From positions 51,414,767 to 51,478,766 of the forward strand of contig NC_079208.1 of NCBI RefSeq assembly GCF_026745355.1: DNA of 64,000 nucleotides. The letters run 5' to 3'. A model generated the notes under the pieces. It saw nothing but the letters and a program-made list of their open reading frames with translations. It was not told the origin of the DNA and ran no database searches. Position 1 is the first letter of the stretch, and the number at the start of each line of letters is the position of its first letter. The translations under genes were made by a program, and so were the position numbers. The stretch is from Beta vulgaris subsp. vulgaris. Lineage: Eukaryota > Streptophyta > Magnoliopsida > Caryophyllales > Amaranthaceae. Below are positions 1 to 9,746 of this stretch, one piece after another.

Positions 1-1899
1 AATAAATTCTAAATTTTTACTCAAATAGTAAAATTAGTCGCAAACAAACCTTCAGCTTTTTGGAATCGTCGACAATTTGTTTCCTCGAAAAGTAACTCGA
101 ATTGATGCTGGAAATACGAAATTGAACTTTTAAGATACAGAAATTAACTGAAGTAGATGAATAAGAACGTATACTCTTAAACTCTAATATGCAGAGAGAT
201 GTGTATTTGCAGGGAGGTTTAGCCGTTAGGCGGTTAGGGTTACAAACTTCTTTCTTTTATGTGTTCTTTTCTTTTTCCTCGTTCAAATTAGAGCTTGTGA
301 ACTTATTACAAATTCGTGTCGGGTTCACCGGTAGAGAAGTTGGTTGAACCTTGACACCTTGTCAAGCTAACGGTTTATTCGAGCACCTATATTGATTGAT
401 TATTAATTAAGGCAAAAGGATAAAGATCATATTTGAGCTTATTCTCTTCATGGTTCGATATTTTAGTGTTTGGTGGTTAAACTGTATTGTAGGGGAGGTA
501 TGTGAAAAAATAGATCGACGCTAAGATGGTAAAATCTTAACACCTCCCATTCTTATTACTTTCCAAATAGAAAAAAAGCGAAAACCTCGTCTTATTCAAA
601 AAGTCAATTATGACATCCCCTCGCCCACTTTACACCTCGAAATGCACAATTCTTATTCTTATTTTGAGAATGCTCCCGAAAACATATCCAGTGGAGGCGG
701 AGTGAGGTATGTAGCTCAGATGATTAGAGCAACTAAGAGCATGTGGCTACGAATTATGGTCTCCGGGGTTCGGATCCTTCCTCACCCATAATCGACCCCA
801 AAGAAAGAACCTTTTCCTCTTTGGGACTAAGAAAATCATGATGATGGATGTGAAGGTTCCGATTGTTGCCTTAACTCATTAGTTAGTCTTTGAATTTCAA
901 CCATTCAGATAATGTCACTTGGTGCATGTTAGGAGTTAGAGTGTAAAAATATAAAAATAATTTGGGTAAGAAAGAGAGTATATGGTGGAGTATATATATA
1001 GTTAAAGTAGGAGAGTAAAAATAGGTGAACCAACCTCACCATTGTAGGGAAAAAGGGAAGGTTGAGGCAAACTTAGTGGAATGTAAGGTGTAACAAAGAT
1101 GAAAGGAGAGCGAGGGAAGGTGAACCAACCTCGCAATTGTGGGTGCTCCGAAACGGCATTAGTAGAAAGTTGGTCTAAGGTAACATTATGAGGTAACACT
1201 TTAAAAGATTCAAGGTTGTCGAATATGTATATAACACTTAATCAATATGTAACACATTTTTATAAGTAACATCTTGAAGTAGCATTTTTTCAATCGAGTA
1301 ACATTTTGATGTAATACTTCCAGATAGGTAACACCTTTAGGTAACACTTACATATACATAACATTTTAAGGTAATACTTTAGGATACTTTTTTTTAAAGA
1401 GTAAAAGTATAATTTTTGATAAAGCACTAACAATTTTCTTAATTACTTCGTATTATTTCTTGTAGGAGCATATTACTTTACACAATCATCTTTCCTAAAC
1501 AAAAAAAAAGTCATCGTAAATTAAATGATTGTTGATCCCAAAATTATTGTTGGCTCTTAATCAACCGCAAAAGGGAATTAAGCTCCAAAAACAACATTTA
1601 CTTTATTTTCAATGTCAATTATAAAGTACTTCTACTTATCTTTCACCAGCACTCTCTCCTTCATTTAAGTCAGACTCGCTCGCTCTATCTCCTTCTTCGT
1701 TACAGTCAGACTAGCTCACTACCACTACTTAATTTGCTCACCACCGCTCACCATTTTAGTTTCCATCGGCGTTCAATCTTAATTATTCTCCCAGGCGGAC
1801 GAAGAGTTTAATTGCTTAGTATTTTGATTGTCCTAAAATTTTAGTTTTATTTGTAATACCCTTTTTTTTAAAAAAAAAGTGTTCATTAAATGCTAATTA
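1..1899. other. Intergenic, no gene seen
   Basis: AT-rich DNA without a convincing coding region; the open frames here are short and low in complexity. It holds a tRNA-related SINE-like remnant near 700-787. From about 1195 to 1385 there is a degenerate run of short units of the type GTAACACTT / GTAACATTTT spaced 20-35 bp apart. No promoter or conserved exon was recognised. Confidence 0.5.
700..787 (+). repeat. tRNA-related SINE-like remnant
   Basis: A box A-like stretch (TAGCTCAGATGATTAGAGC, starting 712) is followed by a box B-like stretch (GGTTCGGATCC, 767-777). This is the internal pol III promoter layout of tRNAs and tRNA-derived SINEs. The arms do not fold into a proper tRNA: the seven bases before box A do not pair with those after the T-arm. 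No clear poly(A) tail or TSD was found, so this is probably a decayed SINE head rather than a tRNA gene. Confidence 0.3.
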
Positions 1900-1908
1900 T
1901 ATTTATTA

Positions 1909-3071
1909 CGTTTATTTCACCAGATACCCCGAGTTTTCAAAAATTCACCAGGAGCCCCCATGTCTTCAGAATTCACTGGATACTCCTCAGTTTTATGTAA
2001 ATACACCCAAATACCCTTACGGCCTGTTTGGTAGTTTTAATAAATTGCGGTAATGGGAATGAATAATTTTATGTGTAATTTTATTAGGAAAACACACTTA
2101 AAATCTCCATGGGAAGATATTTTTTCTCTATGGGCAAGCAATCTCACCCTTAAGCTTGTGTTTTTGTCTCCAAGGGGAAGCAATTTTCATTACCACTCAT
2201 TACCACCTACAAGGTGGTATTGAATAGGAATGAAAATTCAAGAAGGAAAGTGGACACTCTAGGATAAATTAGCATTACCATGGGAATGGACAATGATATT
2301 TTTCACAAATTTACACACAAATTCATTCCCAGTATGTACCACCATTTATGACCAACTACCAAACGGGTCATTAATGACTAACTGCGTTAACGCCATTAAT
2401 CATTAATTCTAATTTTCTTTTTTTAATCCTAATTAATCCGTAATCCTAATCCTAACCCTAACCCTAACCCCAAACGCTAACCCATCCTCCCACCACCCAC
2501 TCCTCCACTCTCCCACCACCCCTGCCCCCTTCACCACCCCTACCATTCCCCCAACCCAGTAGCCCCCTCCCCTCCCCCTCGCAACCCCTACCCCCACCCC
2601 TCACAACCCCCTAGTCGGGTTTCCTCCCCACGCCACCCCGTCGACTTTCGCTCCCCAAAAAACCGAAAATCGACATGGGTAGGGGAGCGAAAATCGACGG
2701 GGGTGGGGGTGGGGAGCGAAAAAAGATGAGGATGGGGGTAGGGGAATGATACTCAATTGGGGGGCTGCGAGGGGGTGGGGGGAGGGGCTGCAGTGGGGTG
2801 GGGGAGGGGAGCGGCTGCGGAGGGTGGAGGGGGTGCTGTGTGGGGGAAGGGTGGTGGGAGGGTGCGTGGTGGGAGGGTTAGGTGTTAGGGTAAGGTTAGA
2901 ACTTAAGTTAATTAAGATTAATTAGGGTTACAACTAATGACAATTAACATCGTAAATCATTAAGGGTATTTGGGTGTATTTACATAAAACTAAGGAGTAC
3001 CCATGAATTTTGAAAACATGGGGGTAGTTGGTGAATTTTTCGAAAATCGGGGATATCCGGTGAAAAAACCG
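1909..3071. mobile_element. Non-autonomous Mutator-like element (1.16 kb)
   Basis: Terminal inverted repeats of about 110 bp: the left end starts CGTTTATTTCACC and the right end, read in reverse, starts CGGTTTTTTCACC. Both arms contain the same ACATAAAACT...GTATTTGGGTGTATTT block. The ends are flanked by a perfect 9-bp TSD, TATTTATTA (1900-1908 and 3072-3080), which is diagnostic of Mutator-like elements. There is no transposase. The interior has strong strand asymmetry: C-rich at about 2460-2640, G-rich at about 2690-2890, with CCCTAA repeats near 2450-2475, so the inner part is itself roughly palindromic. A MITE is nested in the left arm. Confidence 0.85.
2021..2370. mobile_element. MITE nested in the Mutator-like element
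   Basis: The ends are inverted: GGCCTGTTTGGTAGT on the left, and TGACCCGTTTGGTAGT when the right end is read in reverse. The sequence interrupts the left arm of the surrounding element; the right arm continues without it. The core holds a short palindrome around ACCACCT/AGGTGGT. The copy at 57467-57793 has the same core and similar ends. I could not define a TSD, so the superfamily is open. Confidence 0.65.
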
Positions 3072-3080
3072 TATTTATTA

Positions 3081-3493
3081 AGTTAATAATGTTTGAACTA
3101 TTCTTAATTTATTTCGTATGATTTTCATCGTCATGTTTGTAATATATTTTATTTATTTTATTTTATGAAGGTATTATGATATATGTTGGGTTCGAGTTAT
3201 TTAAAATTTGTGAGAGTAGATTTTCCCAAAATGGAAATCCCAAACCCAACTTTCTTCCCCCTTGCCGGTTTATTTTTAGAAACATAAACCTTACTCCATT
3301 TTTCTTTTTGTCGGTCAGAGGAATTTTGGGGCTTCCTTTGCCGGCCTTTCCGGTTAGATTTTAAGGGAGGAAAAGATTGAAAATGGAGAGTTGTAAGTGA
3401 GTGGTGAGTGATGCTTGAAGGAAGTCGTGGACATGGCTATTTATAGCCATTGTTTGGTCTTCTAGAAGCTGAAGTACATTGTTTTTGTTTGGT
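3081..3493. other. Intergenic with possible orphan promoter
   Basis: No coding region recognised. On the minus strand there is a TATA-like CTATAAATAG near 3440, followed by a pyrimidine/A-rich stretch like a plant 5' leader running to lower coordinates. No gene follows it; the Mutator-like element starts soon after. The CACTA element inserted just upstream of this putative promoter. Confidence 0.25.
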
Positions 3494-3496
3494 TTC

Positions 3497-4950
3497 CACC
3501 ACAAGAATCCGCGTCTTTGCCGACGGCCAAAATATCGGTGGATAAATTCACAATTACCGACGGATTTTACCGAAGGGTAAAATTACCGGCGGAAATAGGC
3601 TTTTACCGACGGTTTTTCAAGACCCGTCGGTAATTAGCGACGGCCTTTCAAATTACCGACGGAAAAACTATCGGTAATTGTTAACTATTTTTTTTTATCG
3701 AATAAAAGGCCGTCGTTTAGCCTTCCTTTCATATCTCTCTTTCTCTCTTAAAATAACACTCTTTCTCTCTCCTCCCTCTCACGTTTCTTCCCATCTCTCT
3801 CTCTCCTCTCACGGTTTCTTCCCCTCTCTCTCTTCTCACGGTTTCTCCTCTCTCACGGAGTTTCCATCTGAGGTCGAAATTTGAGGTTGTGCGGGGTTGG
3901 GTGGGGATGCGAGTTGGGCAGGGTTGTGCGGGGTTGCGCGGTTGGGGTGGGGTTGCGAGTTGGGTTTATGGTTGTTTATGGTTGTTTAGGGTTTTTAGGT
4001 GGGTGGTTTAGTGGGTGGTTTGGGTTTTTTGGTGGTTTGGGTTGGTGGGTTGGTGGGTGGTTAGGGTTTTGGGTGGTTTAGGTGGGTGGGTTCCTGGGTT
4101 TATTTGGGTTTAGGGATATTTTGTTTTCATTTTGATTTTCTTTGGTTTATTTGTCAGATTTATTATGCTATTTTATTTTTTAGATTTATTATCATAATTT
4201 ATTTTATTTTATTATTATCATCATTTTTTGTATGCGTTTGGTGTGTAATTTATTTTGATTCAGTTATTGTATGGTTTATGTTTATTTTATTTCTGATATG
4301 TGTTTTTGTTTTTGTCTTTTTTTTTAATGTTTTTGGTTGTAGAATTTTATTATTCAAGATTGAAGCTCAAGATTGAAGATCTAGAAATTTAGTTATTTTA
4401 TTTAGAAATTTTTTACTTTTTTGTTTAAGATTTATCATATTTTAATTGTATTAGTTGTATTTGATTTTAAGTATATCAGATTTTTTTTAATTAGATTTAT
4501 CAAAGTTATTGTATTCTTTTTGGAAGCACATATGTAATGTTTTACAAATTGATAAGTGAAATGTTTTTTTTTTATTACATTGTAAATGTACAAAGTCTTG
4601 ATTTTAGTTTAATTGCATTTTTTATTCTATCAAATATTATGGAAAAGAAAATTAAAAAAAAAACATACGGATTTAAAAAGTGACAAATTACCGACGGATT
4701 AAAGCGTCAGTAAAATTTACCGACGCTTTAAACCGTCGGTAATTTGTCACAATTTCACCGTTGGTAACAAAAGCAAACCAACGGTAACTGTTACCGACTA
4801 GTCAATCCGTCGATAAAGTCTGAATTACCGACGACTAAATTTCCGACGGTCATTTACCGACGGATGGCCATCGGTAATAAGGTTACCGTCGGACACCGCG
4901 TTTTTACCGACGAATTTTGACCGTCGGAAAAGGATGATTTTCTTGTTGTG
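3497..4950. mobile_element. Non-autonomous CACTA (En/Spm) element
   Basis: The left end starts CACCACAAGAATC and the right end, read in reverse, starts CACAACAAGAAAATC; these are CACTA-type terminal inverted repeats. A 3-bp TSD, TTC, flanks it (3494-3496 and 4951-4953), as expected for this superfamily. Both subterminal regions (about 3515-3680 and 4680-4930) are packed with copies of ACCGACGG in both orientations, the usual transposase-binding array. The interior has a CT-rich block (about 3720-3860), a GT-rich block (about 3880-4100) and AT-rich filler; no transposase domain is present. Confidence 0.87.
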
Positions 4951-4953
4951 TTC

Positions 4954-5435
4954 GTCCTCTTGTTTCTTTTGACGAGGTGGTAGGGAAAGGGGAAGGGCGA
5001 TGAGGAGGGGTGGCAGGGGAGGAATGCAGGAGGAAGGAGGGTGGAGGGTGTGGTAGGGACGAAGGAGGGAGCCTGCTGGAAGAAGGTAGTAAGGAGGGAG
5101 AGAGGGGAGGGAGAACGTAGTAAACCAGATAAAAAAAAGTAAAAACAAAGATTAACCAGTAAAATGGTTCACCATGGACCATTTTGTAAAACATATCCCA
5201 AAGTTGGGACTACTCAAAAATAATCTTTAGTTGGACTCAAAATGGCAGAACGTCTATAGTTGGGATTGTTCCTGTCGATTTTTTCTTAAAATTATAAGGG
5301 TATACTATGTAGGAACAATTTTTTCCAGGATATATATACAAATTTGTAATTCTATTTAACATCCATAAGCTCTTAAGTATTGATCATTATATAATATTTG
5401 TGAAAATAATTTTGGCAAAGAAATAAACATAGATG
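4954..5435. other. Intergenic, purine-rich
   Basis: About 4955-5115 is a G/A-rich stretch on the plus strand that generates low-complexity open frames on the minus strand. From about 5120 on it is ordinary AT-rich sequence. No gene or element border was recognised. Confidence 0.45.
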
Positions 5436-5440
5436 TCAAC

Positions 5441-7156
5441 TGATAAGTGCGTTTTTAATGCATTTTATACTCCTTTTAGCTCATTTTGATCCTATTTCCC
5501 CCCTTTCTTCCCTCTTACTTCTCCATTTTCCCTTCTATTTCATTCACTTGATCATTCTTAATCATAGTGATATTTTGCTAGATTTTTAGTCATTTTGACC
5601 GAATTTCTAGTACATTTACCCTGTTTTGCTATATTCTTAATATAGGTGGAACTACCTAATATGGATATGAGTTGTAGAGTTGGCAAAATGAAGCAATGAA
5701 AATAGAGCACAGATTGAGAAAGGTGTGCTTGTACCATTCCCCATGTCCGCTCGCACAAAGGAGCACATAATGCCATAAAATCTTGTATGGGGAACTTCAA
5801 ATGGACATAACATTCAAACCACAAATTGGATGAAAGTAATTCTAATTGGAGGTGAAATCTCGTTTCGATATCTTTCCAACGACTAGTCATAAGCTTGATT
5901 TGGATATAAAACAAAGAAGTTATGCTCATTTTAAGTTGAACTATTTGACCATATCAGAAAGAATGGTGCGCCCGCACCATTCGAATATGTGAAGAAAAAA
6001 ATACGAGCGAGGCTTGCCTTAAAACATTGGATTTTTTTATTAGTTGAGGATTATGTTTTATTCTATAGTTTAGAGAGGATATTAGGGTTTATACTAGAGT
6101 GATAAACACTTTAGTTTTGTTAGAGATTTGAATGCAATAGATTAAAGCAGTTGTTAATTTTCTACACTTTTATGGTAGCTTTCATTAATTTAATTTTAAA
6201 GTTTTCAGTTTTTATTCTCTCTCTTCATTGTTATTCTTTGTTCATCCATATTATTAGATCTCATATATTATAGTTTCATAATTGCTTATTTTTATTAGAA
6301 TTATCATCCCTAAACCATGTTTAGCCATAGATTATAGTTTAGATTTCATATATTATAGCTTAGAATCCATGATTAGTGAGTAGTCTCCTATCTAGGATTA
6401 GGGTGAAAGTATGAATTAGGGTTTACATGTATTGTTAGTGTGATTGTGATGATTTAAAGATTATTATGCATTGATCTTAGTGTTTTGAAACTTTAGAATA
6501 GATATTGATCACATTTATTTGGTATTTGTTTTCAAATGTTCTTAATCGAATTTTGAACTCTTTTATCATCCCCATGAATCAACTTAATTTCTAGGCCAAG
6601 ATATTAGCTAGGTAGAAATCAAGGGGATCCTTTATTAGGGGTTTTCCAAATTCATTGAATCTCTTAAGACCATTCGAGAGAGGATTTAGTTGATTGACTA
6701 AAGACCATTCGAGAGAGGATTTAGTTGATTGATTGAGCGATTATTCTTGAGGACCATTCAAGAGAGGACTCGAGTATTTTAGAGGAAAACTTAACCTTGC
6801 ATAAATGTCGTCTTTGCATCACAATTGCATTAAAGGTAGTTGTCCACTCTTATTCATACTAGTAACCTTAACCCTATGTCTTCCCTATTTTTTTTTCATA
6901 ATCTTGTGTTATTTGCTAGAATCTTTGGTAGTAGTTAGTCATTAGTTGTTACCAAATCTTTTAAAACCCCCCAAAAATCCCTCAATTAGGTAATTTAGAC
7001 TTGATAGACTTAGATTAATCTCATTTTCCCTGTGGATCGATCCTTGAATTGCCTTTACTATGTTCTTAGTATTAATTGCTTGTTAGGTAGGTGTTATAAA
7101 TATTGTTTGTAAAGTGATTTTTGGTGCCTTAACGACGCACAAAAAACCTCTTATCA
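5441..7156. mobile_element. Solo LTR (about 1.7 kb)
   Basis: The element begins TGATAAG and ends CTTATCA, a TG...CA pair with 7-bp perfect inverted ends. It is flanked by a perfect 5-bp TSD, TCAAC (5436-5440 and 7157-7161). There is no internal coding region, primer-binding site or second LTR, so the simplest reading is one LTR left by recombination. The length points to the Gypsy superfamily, but that is inference. A 35-bp segment (AAGACCATTCGAGAGAGG...) is tandemly duplicated at 6666-6735, with a weaker third copy near 6750. Confidence 0.8.
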
Positions 7157-7161
7157 TCAAC

Positions 7162-8620
7162 TAGCTAGATATGTTGGTTAAAATTTAGTGGAATACTCAA
7201 ATTTTCATTTGTAACATTATCTTTCATGATCACCTATGCAACCACAAAAAATTACCTCCTTTACATGTAATGATGTAATATATCAAATATAGGATTACTT
7301 AAAAGTTAAAACCTAATTTATAGTACTATATATAAAATCAGAATCGATAAAATCACTCCAACAAACAAATAATTAGTTACTTAATATGAATTATCAACTT
7401 TCATTGATTGTCAATACTATTGTTTAAAAATGAAATCTTGCGAAACAAAGCAATACTATTTTGGAAAACAGACTCTCAATAATACCAACTATTATCGATA
7501 TGTGCTAAATAATATGTACTCACATTTTTGCTCTCCATAAAACTAAACCAACTATCAACATATTTATACTAAACAGAATGCCCGTGATCGAAAAACTTAC
7601 TTTAAGGAAAATTGAGTAGGGATGTTTCATTTTCCTTTGCTTGGTTTATAAATGGTAGAAGATAGTAATCCCAATAGTGAAAAACATTTTCCATGACATT
7701 CCCCTTCCTCCCATCCTTCCCAAATCCATTACATCATCAATTTCTCCTTAAGGCTTTCCTTGGAATATCAAGCTATAAATGTATTTCTCCTGGGAATTTT
7801 TATTTCATATTTCCATTAAAAAGATTTTCAGTTCTAACCAAGTTGCAAATATTTTTTTTGAATTTTTTTTTGGAGGGAGAAGTTGCCAAGAAAATAAATA
7901 TTAAAGAATAGATAGGGTTTAATTTCAAAAAAGAAAAGAAAAGATAGAGAATGCTTTAATTAATCAATAGTAGTGAAGCATCTTACCATCGATAATTTCG
8001 TGATTTAATTTACTTTACTTTGTATATGCTGTCGATTTCCCAACTTTAATACTTTTTGGACAAAGATTATGAAACATGGGATAAAGCAATTAATTTGGCT
8101 TTTAATTGCCACAATAGATTGTCTGATCATTACTCCCTGTCATTTTTTTTTTTTTATAATAGGCAAAAACATTAAGACCTTTGTCATTTTGGATGGAAAA
8201 AGAATATTGTTTAATTTGACCGCATAAAATAGCAAAAAAATTTATTAGAAGTAGCTAAAATTATCAACCACATAACGCTTTTATATGACAATTAATTACT
8301 ACTACAATATAAAGCACAAAGTTTGTCTCCATACAACATCATGCATGTTAATCACATCACTATAAAAACAATAATGCTGAACCTTTGTGTATTTTAAGAT
8401 CATCATGATAGAATTTAAAATAACTACCCATTTTTTTTCGACGGCATGAAGCTTTGTGTACTCTTACTACTCTCCTATACAATGATTTGGCAATATGAAT
8501 CTAGTAGACTAGTATGAAGATTGTTGATTTGGAAGAAATCATAAACTAGCCTATATAATAATTCAAATTGCACTAAAAGAAATCAAATGGAATAATTCCT
8601 TCAATGTCGTTCTGTCAATA
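7162..8620. other. Intergenic, no gene seen
   Basis: AT-rich sequence without a supported gene. Before the nearby insertions this was the distal upstream region of the pectin methylesterase gene. Short poly(T) and poly(A) runs are present; no element borders were recognised. Confidence 0.45.
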
Positions 8621-8818
8621 TCTCTATTATATAAGGGAAGGGGAAGATAGTGTTCCCGTTTAAAAATACTAAATTACCCTTAATGATCTAATGGAATAAA
8701 AAAATTTACAAAAGAAAACAATTTAAGAATCATTTTCCATTTAATTCAACTTTGCATTTTAAGTGGATATAAAACACTATTTTAAATTAACGCACGCATC
8801 ACATGCATATAAAGCTAA
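8621..8818 (+). mobile_element. Short Helitron-like copy
   Basis: Starts TCTCTATTATATAA and ends near CTAA after an ACGCACGCATCACATGCATATAAAG segment. This resembles plant Helitron ends: 5' TC, and a 3' CTRR preceded by a GCATCGC-type hairpin, here degenerate. A clearly related copy lies at 18569-18770. It has no coding capacity and no TSD, as expected for the family. Confidence 0.5.
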
Positions 8819-8876
8819 TATAATATATATGTGGGGCCCAAAATCTTTAAAAATTCTTGAACATTATTCTAGCTAC

Positions 8877-9062
8877 GGGCCTGTTCTCTTCGGCATAAAA
8901 CAGCTGAACTGAATTGAACTGAACTGAATTGAACTGAACTGAACTGAACTGAAATGAATAGTGATATGTGAGAGCAAAAGTATTGTCCAGAGCTGAACTG
9001 AACTGAACTGATCTGTACTGATCATTGAACTGAACTAAAAATAAGTTGGGGAGAACATGCCC
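8877..9062. mobile_element. TGAAC-rich MITE
   Basis: Inverted ends GGGCCTGTTCTC and, read in reverse, GGGCATGTTCTC. The interior is mostly TGAAC/TGAAT pentamer repeats (8901-8957 and 8991-9036). A 3-bp TAC flanks both ends, a possible TSD. A related, inverted and interrupted copy is at 43207-43673. It sits just upstream of the first Copia element, in the original PME promoter region. Confidence 0.6.
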
Positions 9063-9146
9063 TACGTCGCAGCATTGCTTACACCTCGTATTGCATTACA
9101 AGCTACGTACTTATAAGCTAGCATTCTATTTATGTTATACACAAAC

Positions 9147-9720
9147 TGTTGATTTGGGTGGCCCAAATTCCTCTTTGGCCCAAATTATATGTTGCACACT
9201 TATATCTAAAGCTAAATACCTATATGTCACTAAGCTTCACTTGATCAAGAAGTTTCTAGTAAAATCATGATAAAAGTGATTAGCATGCTACGTGGTTTGC
9301 TTGATGAATTCTAGAGAATTCCACTAACCTCTTGATTCCTAAGCTAATAACCGACATTGAACACTATAAATAGAGGTGTTGTAGTTCATTTTGCCAACCC
9401 ATAAAAACTACAAAAAGCCATCTACAAAAAGCCATCCACACAATATCCTACTCCACTATTCACTCTAATTTTCTCCTTTGTGAGTTTGTAATTAACAATT
9501 GTGGGAGTTGTAATTTTATCTTTACCCTATTAATTTGGGGTACTTGTACTCTCATAATTTTATATAGTGGATTTTGGGTACTCGTCGTCCGTGGGTTTTT
9601 TACCTCTATTTGAGAATTTTCCCACGTTAAATTTGTGTGTCCCTTATTGCTTTTCTTGCATTATTTTTCTTATTAATTTCTCGATCTTATTACGTTTCCG
9701 CTACGCTCTTATACCTAACA
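9147..9720 (+). repeat. 5' LTR of Copia 1
   Basis: 574 bp, starting TGTTGATTTG and ending ACCTAACA. The TATA box CTATAAATAG is at 9364-9373. Compared with the 3' LTR it carries small differences, for example TGTTGCACAC against TGCACAC near 9190. Confidence 0.93.
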
Positions 9721-9721
9721 A

Positions 9722-9734
9722 GTGGTATCCGAGC
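9722..9734 (+). other. Primer-binding site of Copia 1
   Basis: GTGGTATCCGAGC starts one base after the 5' LTR and resembles the TGGTATCAGAGC complement of initiator tRNA-Met with one mismatch. It would prime minus-strand DNA synthesis. Confidence 0.7.
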
Positions 9735-9746
9735 TAACGGTTCAAT

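Noticed and set aside
700..787. tRNA gene
   Set aside because: Box A and box B are present but acceptor and T-stem pairing fail; fits a SINE-like remnant better.
2449..2475. Interstitial plant telomere
   Set aside because: Only a few CCCTAA units, of TTAGGG rather than TTTAGGG type, and inside a bounded Mutator-like element.
3678..4376. Small protein genes within the CACTA element
   Set aside because: Low-complexity CT- and GT-rich frames without domain or start context; part of the transposon interior.
4825..5194. Pro/Leu-rich minus-strand proteins
   Set aside because: Frames arise from a purine-rich stretch and run across the CACTA border.
5558..5929. 123-residue minus-strand protein
   Set aside because: Lies wholly inside the solo LTR, with no recognisable domain.
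8901..9036. CRISPR-like short repeats
   Set aside because: Contiguous TGAAC pentamers without unique spacers, in a plant MITE.
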